DNA of 64,000 nt from Acanthornis magna (taxonomy: Eukaryota; Chordata; Aves; Passeriformes; Acanthizidae): NCBI GenBank assembly GCA_036785705.1, contig JAWUZG010000084.1, forward strand, positions 13,715,501-13,779,500, written 5' to 3'. The position numbers were made by a program, and so were the translations under genes. The notes beneath the pieces are model-generated. The model had not been told where the DNA came from, did not search any database, and was given only the letters and a program-made list of their open reading frames with translations. Shown here one piece after another: positions 1 to 11,899 of this stretch (positions within the stretch are counted from its first letter, which is position 1; each line of letters begins with the position of its first letter).

Positions 1-981
1 TGTTGAGAGATCACAAAGGAAAATCTGAAGCAATACCTTGCGCTGAGACAGGCTTATGAAAGTTCAGAAAGAACTTAGAGACAAGACTTCAGATAAGATC
101 TATGAAACACTGGTTTTGACTAAGTATTTTAAACTCAGTGTTCTGATGATGCTCTTAGCAATATTTAGTGTTCCTGACATTGTCTTTTTTCCCAGAAGGT
201 GAATCAGTGTCTATGGATACTACAGAACACAAAGACAAAACCAGAGTTACCAGATGTCTGGTTAGCTTGCTAAAAGTAATTTTTGAAAGGTTATTTTACA
301 TACTCACTGCTAGCATCTCTCTTAGTTCAACGGGTAACTTTGGACATCATCAAACTGACAATGATGGAAGACTGATTAAGCAGCCCAAGGGCTTTAAATT
401 CTAGCAGAAACTGTAGGGCCAAAGTTGTATTCAAAGCATATTCATGACTCTACTTAAACATTTATCTTACTAATCAAGGAGGGGGCAGAGACAGAAGTAA
501 GCAAGAGTCAGAAAATAATTTAAGAGCTGTGTCCCTGAAGAAAAACCTCAACATTTCACAAAACTGTGAATCTTAAGCACTTCTCCTGCACAGCACTAAT
601 GCTGTGCAGTTGGGACCAGTCTTGCATCCTCTCAAGGAGACATAAAAGATGTATGGTTTTACCCTTCATACATCAAGATACTGCATGGATGAGCACAAAC
701 ACCTCCATCATCTGAAGGCATGGTCACCTGTTTTGGTGGTCTGCAGCAGTGGTGTGGGCAGGACTCTCCACACATACATTGCTTCATGACCATCCAAACA
801 AGGATCCATCACATCATGGGGATGGATGTCTGCACTGTAACACATACACATAACATGGCTGGCCACATGATGAGCCTAAAGAGAGCAGCGAGGGGCAGCT
901 TACAAACCACACAGTGCCTGTGGACCAAACTCTGGCCACGTGCAATCATGCAGGTGCTCCATTAATTTCAGCCTCTCTTAC
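1..981 (-). other. PHRF1: PHRF1 intron (left edge of window)
   Basis: This follows the donor of the exon at 982-1103 and should be intron. I looked for the exon that would complete the PHD finger and found none. Nothing else is recognisable. Confidence 0.6.
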
Positions 982-1103
982 CCTGCATCACAGCCATCGC
1001 AGAGCAGCAGGCGATCCTCGCGGTCACTTCTGCCACACACCTCACAGAAGGTTGGATCATCCTCTCCATCAGTACCCTGAGTTTTTGTGTTCTCAACGGG
1101 AAT
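982..1103 (-). CDS. PHRF1: PHRF1 coding exon 6: start of PHD finger
   Basis: The exon is 122 nt, preceded by acceptor tttatttag and followed by donor GTAAGAG. It enters in phase 0 and leaves in phase 2. It encodes IPVENTKTQGTDGEDD and then the PHD start, with CEVC at about residues 197-200 and the zinc-binding CDGCD run near the end. In the family a PHD finger follows the RING after a short linker, as here. The C4HC3 domain is cut at the exon boundary; the rest (a segment of the YHMECL...WFCPEC type) must come from the next exon, which is not visible in the first 981 bases. Confidence 0.93.
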
Positions 1104-2050
1104 CTAAATAAAAAGGGAATCACATTTTATGCAGAGCATGGCACTTTTTAAAATCCATCATCACATTAACAGTACCTGCAGTGAAATCTAAAAGTGAAGG
1201 AACCAAAAATGGCTATTACACACCAGAATTTTCACTTAGTTCATTCAGCACATCTAGAGCATGATCAAATGCCTGAAAACATCTACTTAACCTGTTTACT
1301 GTCAGACACCAATGACTACAGAAAACTGCATTTTAATAACAGGAGAAACAAAAATCCACAAATAAGATCAAAAGTAGTCAAACAAACAAAAGGATGCCAA
1401 AAACGAGACTAAAGAAAAGCGCAAACTTTGCTACCCCCCTATTGTTTCAATGTTAATTCATATTTCTGTTAAAATGCAAACAAAAATAAAACCATCAGTT
1501 TATGAACAGAGAGCATCAAACCCCTAAATGTCCCCTGGAAACCACCATCTTTCTGGTATCAATTAAGAGCAGTGACAACTCTTCAGTGTTCTTTTGTGAG
1601 CAGCTACTAGCACACTCCACCAGTGCCTTACAGGGCTCTGTTGCTGCCTTGTTCCTCTCTCCCCTTACAAACACAACTGCTACACAGCACTGCTAGTAGC
1701 AGGACATAAGGAAGAGATCATGGATTAATCTAGATTATTCCTATCCATACTATAATAGCGCTTGAAGAATGCAGGGCACTTTCCACATGTGGACAGGCTT
1801 ATCCATGCAAAACAGTTTTATGAAAAACACCCTTTTCCTGCCACCACAAATGATGCCACAACACAGTACTGCAGGAAATGTGCTTAGGGAGGAAGAAAAA
1901 CTGTCACAGTTCCTTAAAAGGCAAATTCAAAATAGGAAAGAAATAACTCATTCAGATAGTAAGTATTACATAAACACCCTAGAAGGGTAAACTTTTAAAT
2001 AACAATTTTTTGCCAATCGGCTTTGTTGTTTGCTACAGTAAAAGACTTAC
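1104..2050 (-). other. PHRF1: PHRF1 intron
   Basis: AT-rich intron between two validated coding exons. No exon, RNA gene or repeat family is recognised. Confidence 0.8.
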
Positions 2051-2134
2051 CTTTTTTAAGATTTTCCCACCAAAACGTGCCCGAATGTTAATGTAATTAA
2101 AGAGGATTCGATCCACTGGACAGGAGTTTGCATT
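2051..2134 (-). CDS. PHRF1: PHRF1 coding exon 5: end of RING finger
   Basis: This 84 nt exon (28 codons) is in phase 0 at both ends, with acceptor ttctag and donor GTAAGTC. It encodes NANSCPVDRILFNYINIR, then ARFGGKILKK. The CPVD motif gives the last zinc-ligand cysteine pair of the C3HC4 RING whose first six ligands lie in the exon at 3092-3324. The segment after it is the conserved linker leading to the PHD finger. Confidence 0.95.
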
Positions 2135-3091
2135 CTAGGAAAAAACATAAATTCCCAATACAGTTAATAAGTGCATCTCTTTATTCAATTTTTTAAAAAG
2201 AGATCTTAAATTATTAGTGTAACAAGCATTAATTTAATGTAGTAGTCATTTTAACAGCTATCGATCTTGACATTTTAAATACTTAAATCTGAGTTATCTG
2301 GTTTGCAAACAACCAGTTCTATCAGAGAAAACATGCATTTTTAGAGAAGCATTTATTTTACTAAAACAATTTAATTATTATTCAATTGCCAAAAGAACAT
2401 CAAAGTTTTTTCAAACAGTGCCTTGAAATAGCACTCACGTTTTAAGGCATTTACTTTCTTTTGGACAAATGAGAAACTAGAAATGGCTTACAAATATATT
2501 CAGTCAGAGTGATTTATCTGCTTTTTAAAAATTTAATCACCACTGCTACTGCAGCATGCACTGTAAGTTTTGTTGTAATTCTCACCCTGGATTATGACAA
2601 TGGCAGCTACACAGGTGGCAAGGAACTCTGACTGAAAACTGAATTCAGAGCAAGCTGCTGATTGTCAGTATTCTTTTATATGCTTTCTATGTTTAGATGT
2701 TCAGTGTTGCAACAGATCCCCATCCAATGGCCACAATACATAATTCAAGAAAAGATACAGATATACAGAGAAATATATAATATCCAAGCATAGACAAAAA
2801 TCAGCATCTCAACTTGAAAAAACAAAAGAATTGTAGATGCCTACAAACACTTGCTTGTGACCTTACAGCTCTGAGAGAACAGAACAGATCAGGATGGGTA
2901 CAAGAAAAGCAGATCCACACTTCACACATGAATCCTGCCAAACAGAACAGTAACCCAAGTCTGTTTAAAAAAGCTTAAGAAAGCAAACATAAATATTACA
3001 GTGTTTTGTTCTCATTACAGCCCAACAGCATGGTCAGAGGGGAGAGCAGAGCACACCAGAAGGCTACAGAACATCAGACAAAGAAGCTCAC
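2135..3091 (-). other. PHRF1: PHRF1 intron
   Basis: AT-rich intron splitting the RING finger before its last cysteine pair. Nothing else is seen in it. Confidence 0.8.
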
Positions 3092-3324
3092 CTTAGACCA
3101 CTCCACGATGCAGTCCAAGCAGAAGTAATGGGAGCAGTTCTCAGGAGTCCCAACAGCCTGATCCCTAAACGTGTTGAGGCAAATGGGGCAGTTTTCACCA
3201 TCCTCATCAGAGGAGATGCCCCCTCCGTTCAAGTGTGGCTCTGATTTCAAAGAATGACTCATTCCCTCCATAGTGGACTCACTTTCTTCCTCCTCTTCCT
3301 CCTCTTCATCATCATCTTCACAAT
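3092..3324 (-). CDS. PHRF1: PHRF1 coding exon 4: acidic tract and RING core
   Basis: This 233 nt exon enters in phase 1 and leaves in phase 0 (WSK|, donor GTGAGC). It begins with an acidic run (CEDDDEEEEEEEESES), then a linker, then the RING core CPICLNTF. The other visible ligands are the Cys-x-His pair of the NCSHYFC segment and the following CLDC. Together with CPVD in the next exon this completes a C3HC4 RING, expected to bind two zinc ions and an E2 enzyme. The ATG at 3271 is internal and not the protein start, because the frame is open upstream through the acidic run to the splice acceptor. Confidence 0.95.
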
Positions 3325-4816
3325 CTTAAGAAGTGAGAGATAAAAAACAGCTTGGGTGTGCTGCATGGCTTCAGTGATGAGGGCAGAGGGGGTGGGCAGG
3401 ACAGGGCACCAGTTCACAGAAAATTCCAAGAAAGCTTATTTTATGAGGCTGCAGGGGTCAAGCACAGCCTCTCCAGTTTAAGGCAATAATTTTTGCTGTT
3501 TTCTTTCTTCCTAAATCCCTTCACTAAAAAGCAATGGATTACTCCGGTGAAAAATAAAGCCCGATAATGTGAGCAGTCTTGCAAGAGATTAAAAGCACAG
3601 ACACCAGAAAAGTAAAAGATTATCAAAACAAGACAGTTAAGATATGTCAAACTACCACTGAACAACAAAGTTAAAAAATAAAGTTATAATAAAGTTACCA
3701 TGTACTCAACTTGTTTTTTTAAGAGACATTCCAGAGAAAAAGCAGCAGCAACACACTTTTCTGTAGAACAGCAAATGAAAGATTTCACCAGAAAAATATG
3801 ATTTTGAGAGCCAAGGGATGTAAGTGCCTTAGAGAATGCTTAAAGAAGCTTGGTTTTGAGAAAAATTAAACACTCAGCACACATTGTTGAAAGGTATTTT
3901 TATTTTTAGTACAAAATACAAAAATGTGCTAGTCTTTCTCTAAAACCTGTGAATTATGTTGATATTTTCAAGAAGCAACAAAAACGTACCTAAAAACCCA
4001 CTCACTTTGAGGGGGGACTGGGGGAGGTTGTTGTTGGGCTGCTAATTTTTTTTTTTTTTAAATGAGAATGGGGCTCTTGTCTTTTCTACTAAATTCTCCT
4101 GTCTGGAAATAACAGAATATACTCTAAATGATGGATTAATACAGCTTTTTGGCACCTGGCATCAATTTTTTAGTCTGTGTTCATATCAGTCCAACTAGTA
4201 ACTTGGAAAACTGTGATTTTGCTTTCATAACAAGGTTTAAGATCTGATAAAATCTAATTTTGTCTATCCAAGTATTAATTTGAGCCCAGCAGTTTCAGAA
4301 ATACATGTATCAACAGAGCATGTTTTCAGTAAAATTAACAAATTCAAGTAACATCCACACTCCTTTTCCAAAGATAAAATCAGTCAAGTCTTCTTTCATC
4401 CTCCCTAGGTATAACAGCAATAGTAATTTATTTACAGAATTCCCCATCACAACATTCAGTTTAGAGCCCCATGCCAAAGCAAACTAACAAACATGCTTTT
4501 CATAAGTGAAAAAATAGCATGAGCCATTGCTGCAATTTTGACTTTTTTCCCTCCCCATGCTGGGGCAGAGTTCACTCCTGTTGACTACAACTACACCACT
4601 TTGGTTAGCAGATAGTCTTCAAACATGCAAATGTTTTAAAAGCTTAGGAACTGGGGACTATTACTTGTTTGCTTATTACTGTAGGATTTTGGCATCGGCC
4701 TGACACAGCAGCATCTGTGAATTTACATTGCATTGTTAGTTTCTGGAGGAACAGCTTTCATCTCATTCTTCCTCGGTTATTAAAAAATGCCCGTTAAGGC
4801 ACATGAACAGACCTAC
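3325..4816 (-). other. PHRF1: PHRF1 intron
   Basis: Intron between the two acidic exons. It contains only T- and A-rich runs; no exon or repeat family is recognised. Confidence 0.8.
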
Positions 4817-4939
4817 CTTCTAATTCTTCATCTTCACTTTCTTCCTTGTCCTCCTCACCTCCCTCTTCCTCAGTGTCATTATCTTCCTCTTCACTACCGG
4901 TATTATCTTCTGAATCCCAGCTATTTCCACCATTGCTTT
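4817..4939 (-). CDS. PHRF1: PHRF1 coding exon 3: acidic low-complexity region
   Basis: This 123 nt exon (phase 1 in, phase 1 out) has acceptor ctctttttaag and donor GTAGGTC. It encodes SNGGNSWDSEDNTGSEEEDN followed by another Glu/Asp-rich stretch ending EDEELE. There is no ATG or long open frame of its own, so it is recognised by splice sites, phase and the acidic composition typical of this part of PHRF1 orthologues. The sequence is expected to be disordered. The exact residues are poorly conserved between species, so identity rests on its place between the start exon and the RING exon. Confidence 0.85.
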
Positions 4940-5260
4940 CTTAAAAAGAGAAGGGAAGAGTAGAGGAAATCCCTATTTGATGCAGACAGACAGGCAGAAC
5001 AGGTACCAGAACCCCAATCAGGCCATTACGCACGAAGTGAACCCCCAGATTCCCACAGTGGTATTAAAGCTGCCCATCTGGAGAGCCTCCAGGGAAGCAT
5101 GCCAGCAGTCTGAGACACACAAGTTATGCAGCAAAGCAAAACAAAAACATTCTCAGGGAAAAGGAGATAAATGGCCACAAATATCTCTTTACCAGCCTTT
5201 TGAGGGTAGGTTCGCCAGCCTTGAAGCAGAAAGGCACACGTGCAGAGAGGCCACATTTAC

Positions 5261-5351
5261 CTGTTTCACTGAGGAGTGCGAGACACTGCCTTTTGCCCTT
5301 TCCCAGAGCAGCGTTCTTGTTGATCAGCTCATCCTGGCTGTCATCATCCAT
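5261..5351 (-). CDS. PHRF1: PHRF1 coding exon 2: initiator ATG and N-terminus
   Basis: Translation starts at 5351 with MDDDSQDELINKN, which matches the MDDDS-DEL start of PHRF1. The start context GCCATGG is strong (G at -3, G at +4). The exon itself begins at 5369 after a good acceptor (ctgccttcctgcag), so 18 nt of 5' UTR precede the ATG. The donor after SET is GTAAAT and leaves phase 1. A weaker ATG 10 nt upstream opens a five-codon uORF overlapping the start (see findings). The peptide between the start and the splice site is lineage-variable apart from the first residues. Confidence 0.9.
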
Positions 5352-5369
5352 GGCAGGACATTGGAATCC

Positions 5370-8300
5370 CTGCAGGAAGGCAGACTTCAGGGAGGCAGTG
5401 CAGCTCCTACAGCAGCAGGGCAGGCACCAATCCAGCACAGAGCACCCAACACATCTGCAGAGACCTGAATGGGACAAGGGACATTGCTCTCCTCACACCA
5501 CTGATTAGTTTTCCCAGTTCAATTCAGAGGTGACTAGAGGTAAGCAGCTATTGCTCCATGAGGTTTCACAGCCCTACTCAGCTGGATGAAACCAGCTGCT
5601 TGTGAAAATCAGTTTAGGTGAGAGATTCAGCTTTATCTTCAGCTCCCAGATGACAGAAAAGGGTACAGCCAGAACTCCCCACTGAAAATAGCAATAGAAA
5701 AACCCCAAACACCAAAACCTGCTGTGGACCAGCAATTCAATGCAAAACTGAAGGGACCAGAGGCCCTTTGAACAAGGCCTAACTGGATGACAACATGTGT
5801 TTCAAATCAAAATACTCCAGCTTGCCTGATTGAGAAGAAGTAAGAATAAAGACTACGTGGTTTAGATCCTTTATTTAAAAAAAGGCCTTTGCACAGCTCT
5901 GTCATGAAATAGAGAAGTCTAAGACCCCACAACCATTATTCCATGGAAAAGATGAGACCTGATTTGGTGCATATTAATGCAATCACATTAATTGCTGTGC
6001 ATCAGCACAGACTGGCAGTAAAACTGACAGATACTGGAAGATGTTGCATGATTCAAATTCATAATGACAATTAAATCAGAGCTTTTAACACATAATGCTA
6101 CACAGCATTAAGGCAGACAGACCCCTGGCAAGCTTCTATAAGCAAGTCATGAAAATATATAATTAACAGCCACTTAAAGATAGATGTCATATCTCTACAT
6201 AAAAAAAAAAGGATTCTTTTATAAGTGTGTCAAAGAAGTTTCATTCAGGTGCTCTTCTCCCACTCTCCCTGCTCCCCATTACGTATCTCGCATATTAAGA
6301 GATTCTTGGAACAAAATATTATGTTTTATTCAATTGCTCTTGATCTGTACCTTTGTTTGCACACTCCTTCTTTGAGCCACATAGTACAGCTCTGCACTAG
6401 AGAGCCTTAAAAATGTAGGTTCTACTAAACCAGACTAAACTACAAACTGAGTCTTCCATGCTCGGGGTGGGGGGGGAAAGCTAAACAGAAAGAAGATTGA
6501 GCTTCAACACAACTAAGTTCTCATAAAGATTTCTCCTAACTTCAGTAAGAATCTTGCCTAAAGAGAGGTTTAAATTTTTAGCTGAATTTGTGGCTGTTAA
6601 CAGGAGTGTTTTAAATAAAAACTATTTATGTTGGCTGAAAACATGCAGACTCATCAAAAGCCAGTCACTCCATGAGGCAACTGAAAAAATAGGAAGAAAC
6701 ACCAGTAATTTTTCAAGTTTCAGCAGTGCGTATGTATGAATTATTCAAACTGAAACTCAATTATATAATAGCCTCCCAAAAGCTCAGTTAGCTACAGCAA
6801 TGCAAAATCTGTGGTGACGTGACAGGCAGGACACATAAAGGCAAGGACTGGCAGCACCAGTCCCCAAGCAGGGCAGTGGCAGGCACGTGTTCCATCCGTG
6901 TATTTAGATGCTGTGCACAGCCTCGGCCACTTCTCCATCAGCACCTTGTGGGGACAGAGTGGGTTCCTGCTGGCCTGTCACGGCCACACCCAGCCAGCCA
7001 CGGCCCTCCTGAGCCACTGAGGACGATGGAGGCCAACCAAAGCCACAGCAAGTAAAAACCACGGACAAGCCTCTGCTTCACCATGGCCATTACCTTCATT
7101 TCCCTACTCTCCAGTCTTCCTTAAAGCAAAGCAATAAGCACAGGGCAGAAAAGATCTTTATATTTCAAAAAGTGATTCCTACAAGCCACAGTTCTGACTG
7201 ACACACACTTAGCTACACTTCTAAACAGCATGCATTTCTTCACTGTAGTGGAATAAAACAACTACCCATGTTATTTTTGCCTTGCTACCCCACAGAAAGC
7301 TATCCTTTAGGCACAGACGCAAACAAATCAGCACTTGTGACTTGACAATCTAAACTGACATATTTATGCTGCAAACGCAAGCTTGTACTTTGCTCAGAGG
7401 CAAAACTCGGAGTTAAAGAAAATCTGGTATTGAAGCAAACAATCAAGTCTTCAAATTCCGCCAGTAAAAAAAGTCTGTTTTGTGGATAGCTGGGAACTGA
7501 CAAGGAGAAACCATGTGATGAAGAGATGAAGTGAATGTGAGCTTTCTGAGGACATCACAAATACTACTTTACAAACAACCTTTTCCAAACTGGGCAGCTG
7601 CTCTTAAGAAAAAAAGAGGGAAACCATGGTTGACTATACACCTAATACAATGTTCCTATTTTTAAAGAATAATAAGTAGTATTTCCAAGTTGTTGGTTTT
7701 TTTTTGTGGGAAACATTTCAAACAAATTACCACTGTGAAACACAAACACATTCATGATACACTTCAGAGAGTTCACCCACCTGTACAAAAGCAACGTTTT
7801 CTCCAGCACTTACCACATCAGAATTTTTCTAAGCCCCCTGAGCCAGAACTAGCAAATACAAAATAGATGGAAAGCATTTTTATTATTATGTTAACCTAGA
7901 AGTTTGGTTAAGGAGGGGATGGCAGTCATTCCTCCAAGGCAAACCTTAACTATGCACTTCTGGAACACAAAAGGCCAGACTGCTAAAAAACAACCAGTTA
8001 TCCCTGAAGGCCATTTGACTCAAGCAACTACAGCTGCTTTTAGTTTTGCGGGTGTGAAGGACGTGCCCTGGTGGCTGTACCCAATCCCTCGCTGCTTGGT
8101 CACTTTGAAAATCCCATGGTGTGCAGTACTCTCCATACAGCCCTTCAGCTGTAAGCAGCTCTCACATGCACCAATCCTCCCTTCGGCATCCCACCTTGTA
8201 AGTCTATTTAGAGGAATTTAGGATGCAACCCAGGAGCACAGATGCAGGCTAATGTGGCAGAGATCCCTTGTCTTTGTACTCAATACCACTGATGCTTATA

Positions 8301-11238
8301 GCAAATCTCACTTCAGTTCCTTGGGCAGGTGCATTGTCCACTCACACAGCATATCCAGTACCAGATCACAGGTTGCACACGCGGTTGGCTAAAGACAGGC
8401 ACCATCCTCCTCCTTAATATCGCCCTGTTTTCAAACTCTCATTTAGAATAACCTCACAAAACCTTAAAAAAACCATTGAGCCACAGAAGCAACGAGAGCA
8501 TGGCAGGTGTTCGCTCACTTTACTCGCACCAGCGCTTTCTGCCACCTTAGGTTTCCTTCCCCAAGACACGACCTCAGTAGGGCCAAGTCGGGTCTGCTCC
8601 CAGTGCTGTGTCCCTACAGCGGCACAGATTCCGCTGCAGGACAAGTTGTAAGCCCAGGCTTTGCTATTAAGACAGATTACATTTTTACACAGAGATGCCT
8701 TAAGTCATTTTAATAGTATAATCAAAGAGCGATTACAAATACTTTCTTCAAGCTGTATTAGCAACAGGGCTTTCTGTTGGCTTCAACAACAGAGAAGATT
8801 AAGTGCTCCCTCCAGAATAAGTGTTTATCAAACAAGCACTTCAGCAAACACTTAGTTTTCTGAACTGAAGTCCTTATGCATTACCACAAATCAGTATTTT
8901 AATGTACTTTGAGTATGTTCCAGTGAGAAGGCAAGTGCAGGTTTCCAGCCATCAAGAGGAGGCACAGTCTGCAAAGGACACTGGAGCTCCATCTCATCTG
9001 ACACAAAGACGACAGAGCTGCTGCAACAGCGAGCACCTCTCCCAGCCATGGGCACTTTCCCTCCTAGCACCAAGCCATCTCCTCCTCCACCAACTTCTTA
9101 CGTAGTTTCTACATTTTTTTTAGAAACAGCATTTACTTTCATCTGCTTGGTTAACACTCAGGATTATTCACAGGCAAAGAAAAGTTTCTCACAGAATTTT
9201 CTCACAGGGTGGTTTTGAATGCTGATCTAATTTCATGGGCCGCTACTGAGCCATCATGTTCTAAAGACCACTTATAACTAGATTTAAGCCTACTAAATTT
9301 TCAAACATACGGGCTTTCAGTTCTCATTGGCAGATCTGCTTTGTTGGTTTGTTGGGGGGAGAGGTTTTTGTTGTGTTTTTTCTTGGTTTGTTTTTTTTTT
9401 CCCAATCAAAGAAAAAATTCAGTGCTCTCTGGAAAACCAATGTCACACATCAGAAATCATTTATCTTTGTTTCCAATTTCATACGTTACATTCAAAGAAA
9501 AGATAATAAGAGTTGTAAAAATCATTGCTGTACCCGGCTGGAAAAAATCTGGTTATGGTGTGACTACTGTCTGCCATCACCACATTCCAAAAGTAAATTA
9601 AGACAACTTGGCAAGGAAATAATTCAGATTAACAAGACACTCCTACAGCCCAGAGTCATGCACTGCCAATCTAGCATGCACAGGGAGCTTTAAAAAAGTT
9701 CCCTAAATCTAAATTTAGATCCCTGTTTATATTACCCAAAAAAAAAAAAAATTTAACTCTTAAATACCACTATCAGAACTGCCTATGCAACAATTTAAAC
9801 AATGGAAGAACCTAAGAACCTAACAGATAAGGCACAGAAAATTAATCCTGGAGAAGGTAAGGAAGTGCTTATCTGTCACCCATCCTAGCCCTGCCCTAAA
9901 TTTAGCCACCCTGAATTCCAAGAGGAAAACTGTCCACCAAAGCTTCCCCAGGAGCTGACACTGCACTCTTTGGGGAGTTTGCAATACAAACAAACCAACA
10001 CACGGGCTTTGCACAAGTACTTCTGAAGTGCAGCATCTTACCCAAAGGAGCAGCTTGGAATTTTGTACCTCTGTATTCAAAGCAGCAGCCAGGCTCTGTG
10101 GAATGCCCAGCCTCCGATTCCTTGTAGCCACTGGCTCTGCTTCCAGCTGCGAATTAACTACTCTCCAACTCTGCACATCCTCCTCTTTCTTAACAGGCTT
10201 CTTTCCTTAGGAAAAGTCACTCTTACTGCAAGCTCCCTTTCAGCATCAGTCTTTCACACCAATCCCATCTTTAGCTACAGCCTCCCCTGCTGTTTACGGG
10301 CATGACTGTGGGAAAAGAAAAAAACCACAACAAAAACCAACAAACCCAAACAAACAAAAAACCCAAACAAAGAGCTCACACACTCTTACATTGTGCATAT
10401 AGTCCTACCGAGAGGTACGGGAAACGAAATAAACAGACACCCCTGCAACAGAGCAGCAACACACTCTGTGACAACAACCTGCAGGAAAACCAGTCACCGA
10501 GATTACAAAAATCCCACCCACCTCACTGTCACCGAACGTGGGGCAGCCAAGGGAAGGCGCCAGTGACACAGCTTGGAAACCTCTCCGTAAGCACGGGTCC
10601 CTCAAGGCAAAGTTTCTAAGCATAAATGTGCCCCTGTGATAAGCTAATACGCGATTTAAAAAAAAAAAAAAAAAAAAAAAAGGCTTGCACGCAGCCCCTT
10701 ATTCGTACTTGTCAGCCGAGCTGACTGAAATAGCTGATAACTCCCCCAACACCCGTGTGTGCACCACGAACAGTGGGAATGGGTGAGAAGAGGGACGGAG
10801 GGCAGGGGGAAAGGGGAGAGGCGCAGACACAACACGCCGGAAACATTCAGAGTTTTGTTTAGTATCCTTACTACATTTATACATGTATTTAGTATATTTA
10901 TTTAGATCTTTGCCGTAGCAAAGGCAGCCGGATCGCTCCCAAGCCGAGGTGCTCCCGAGCCCGCCCGGCCCTTTCGCATCCCGCGGGACGCTCCCACAGG
11001 AATGCCGGGAGCAGCCGGAGAGAGCCCGACCCCGGACTGCCCTCCCGCCGAAGCGTCTCCCGTCGCAAAACAACCCAATAAACACGCTGTCGTTGTTACT
11101 GTTTATAGGAACCACACGAAAGGCGCGACCGGGGGCAGTTCCCCGCCGGGGCGGGGGGGCGGCCTCTCCCCCAACTCCCACGGCCCGGCCCCCGCCCGCC
11201 CGCGCAGACCCCGTCCGCCGCCCAGCCCGGGCACTCAC
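5370..11238 (-). other. PHRF1: PHRF1 intron 1
   Basis: This is about 5.9 kb of AT-rich intron between the non-coding exon 1 donor (CTCCTCG|GTGAGTGC at 11239/11238) and the coding exon 2 acceptor. The boundaries are inferred from splice-site quality. I see no coding exon, RNA gene or recognisable transposon inside. It contains several homopolymer runs, an A/C-rich low-complexity patch at about 10310-10375 and a 24-A run at 10658-10681. Open frames here are short and uncorroborated. Confidence 0.55.
10658..10681 (+). repeat. Poly(A) tract of 24
   Basis: Uninterrupted A run after GCGATTT, just outside the PHRF1 CpG island. It could be a retroposon tail or a simple homopolymer; no source element is recognised before it. 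Confidence 0.9.
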
Positions 11239-11800
11239 CGAGGAGCAGCCCCGGCGCTCACATCGCAGTCAGGAGCAGCCCCGGCGATCGCTCGCATCCA
11301 GGACCCCGCGGCCGCCGCTCCCCCGGAAGCGCTGTGGAAACACTGGCGGGTCACGGGGCGGCAGCGGGCGGAACCACCGCGCGTATGGCGGGGGGGGCGG
11401 GGCAAACCATTCAGTTGACGGGAGGGGAGAGCGGCCGCGGGGCTGAACCATTGCGGAGGGGGCGCGCCGGGCTGTACCACTGCGGGGCCGCGGGAGGGCG
11501 GGACAGCTGTGCTCGGTCCCCGCGGGCAGCGCCGGTCCCGCTCCGGCCGCTCCCGGTTGCTCCATGGAAACACGGCTGGCAGGGGTGACCGGCATCCCTC
11601 CGCCGGTGTCTCCAAGCTTTGCGGAGGAAAGTGGGGCGCAAAGGCCACCGTGCTGCGAGGCCAGCGCGGGGCTGCGCTCGCGGGATGCTCCGTTCCGCTC
11701 CGTCCCGCTCCGTCGGGCGCCGTCTCTCGGGGCTGGGAGCATCCTCGGGCAGCCCGGTCCGGGCCGTGCGGCCCGTGGGGACACGGATCAGTGCTAAACA
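10900..11800 (-). promoter_or_regulatory. PHRF1: CpG-island promoter and non-coding exon 1 of PHRF1
   Basis: This is a dense run of CpG and GC boxes between AT-rich flanks. On the minus strand a strong splice donor (CTCCTCG|GTGAGTGC, exon end at 11239) lies at its downstream edge, which fits a 5'-UTR exon 1 joined to exon 2 at 5369. An ETS-type site (CCGGAAGCG near 11325) and several GGGCGG-type boxes are visible, with no clear TATA box. This looks like a TATA-less housekeeping promoter. The start site itself cannot be fixed from sequence. Long open frames across the island on both strands are a product of its low stop-codon density. Confidence 0.7.
11366..11490. repeat. Four diverged copies of a GC-rich promoter unit
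   Basis: The motif (A/T)ACCA(T/C) flanked by GCGG-rich sequence recurs at about 32-40 bp spacing: GGAACCACCGCG near 11370, CAAACCATTCAG near 11404, CTGAACCATTGCGG near 11443 and CTGTACCACTGCGG near 11472. The last two copies are the most alike. It reads as a short degenerate tandem array inside the PHRF1 CpG island. Whether the units bind a factor is unknown. Confidence 0.55.
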
Positions 11801-11899
11801 CCTCTCGCGGACCGCCGCTGTTTTTTTTCCCTCTAACTACGCGCGGCTGGGCCCGACCCAAATGTTCCCGTCGCGCTGGGTGAGCGCACGCACGTAGAG

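Larger units (their letters stand above)
982..11330 (-). other. PHRF1: PHRF1 gene, 5' part (gene span, runs off the left edge)
   Basis: Gene-level entry. PHRF1 (PHD and RING finger domains 1) is a large nuclear protein. From family knowledge it is a RING E3 ligase with a histone-reading PHD finger and a C-terminal region that binds the RNA polymerase II CTD. Five consecutive minus-strand coding exons join in phase: 91, 123, 233, 84 and 122 nt, giving 217 complete residues. They encode the start MDDDSQDELI, a Glu/Asp-rich stretch, a complete C3HC4 RING at about residues 117-157 and the first half of the PHD finger from about residue 197. The next exon, which should complete the PHD finger, is not seen in 1-981, so most of the gene lies outside the window. 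Exon 1 is non-coding in the CpG island near 11.24 kb; its 5' end is not defined. The identification is strong because the RING and PHD residues match the family closely. Confidence 0.93.

Noticed and set aside
3074..3271. RING-containing frame starting at the ATG at 3271 as a small stand-alone protein
   Set aside because: The frame is an internal exon of PHRF1. The true coding sequence continues upstream to 3324 and ends at the donor at 3092.
11235..11883. Overlapping 120-210-codon frames on both strands at the PHRF1 promoter
   Set aside because: Low stop density of a CpG island, no recognisable protein, and open in many frames at once.
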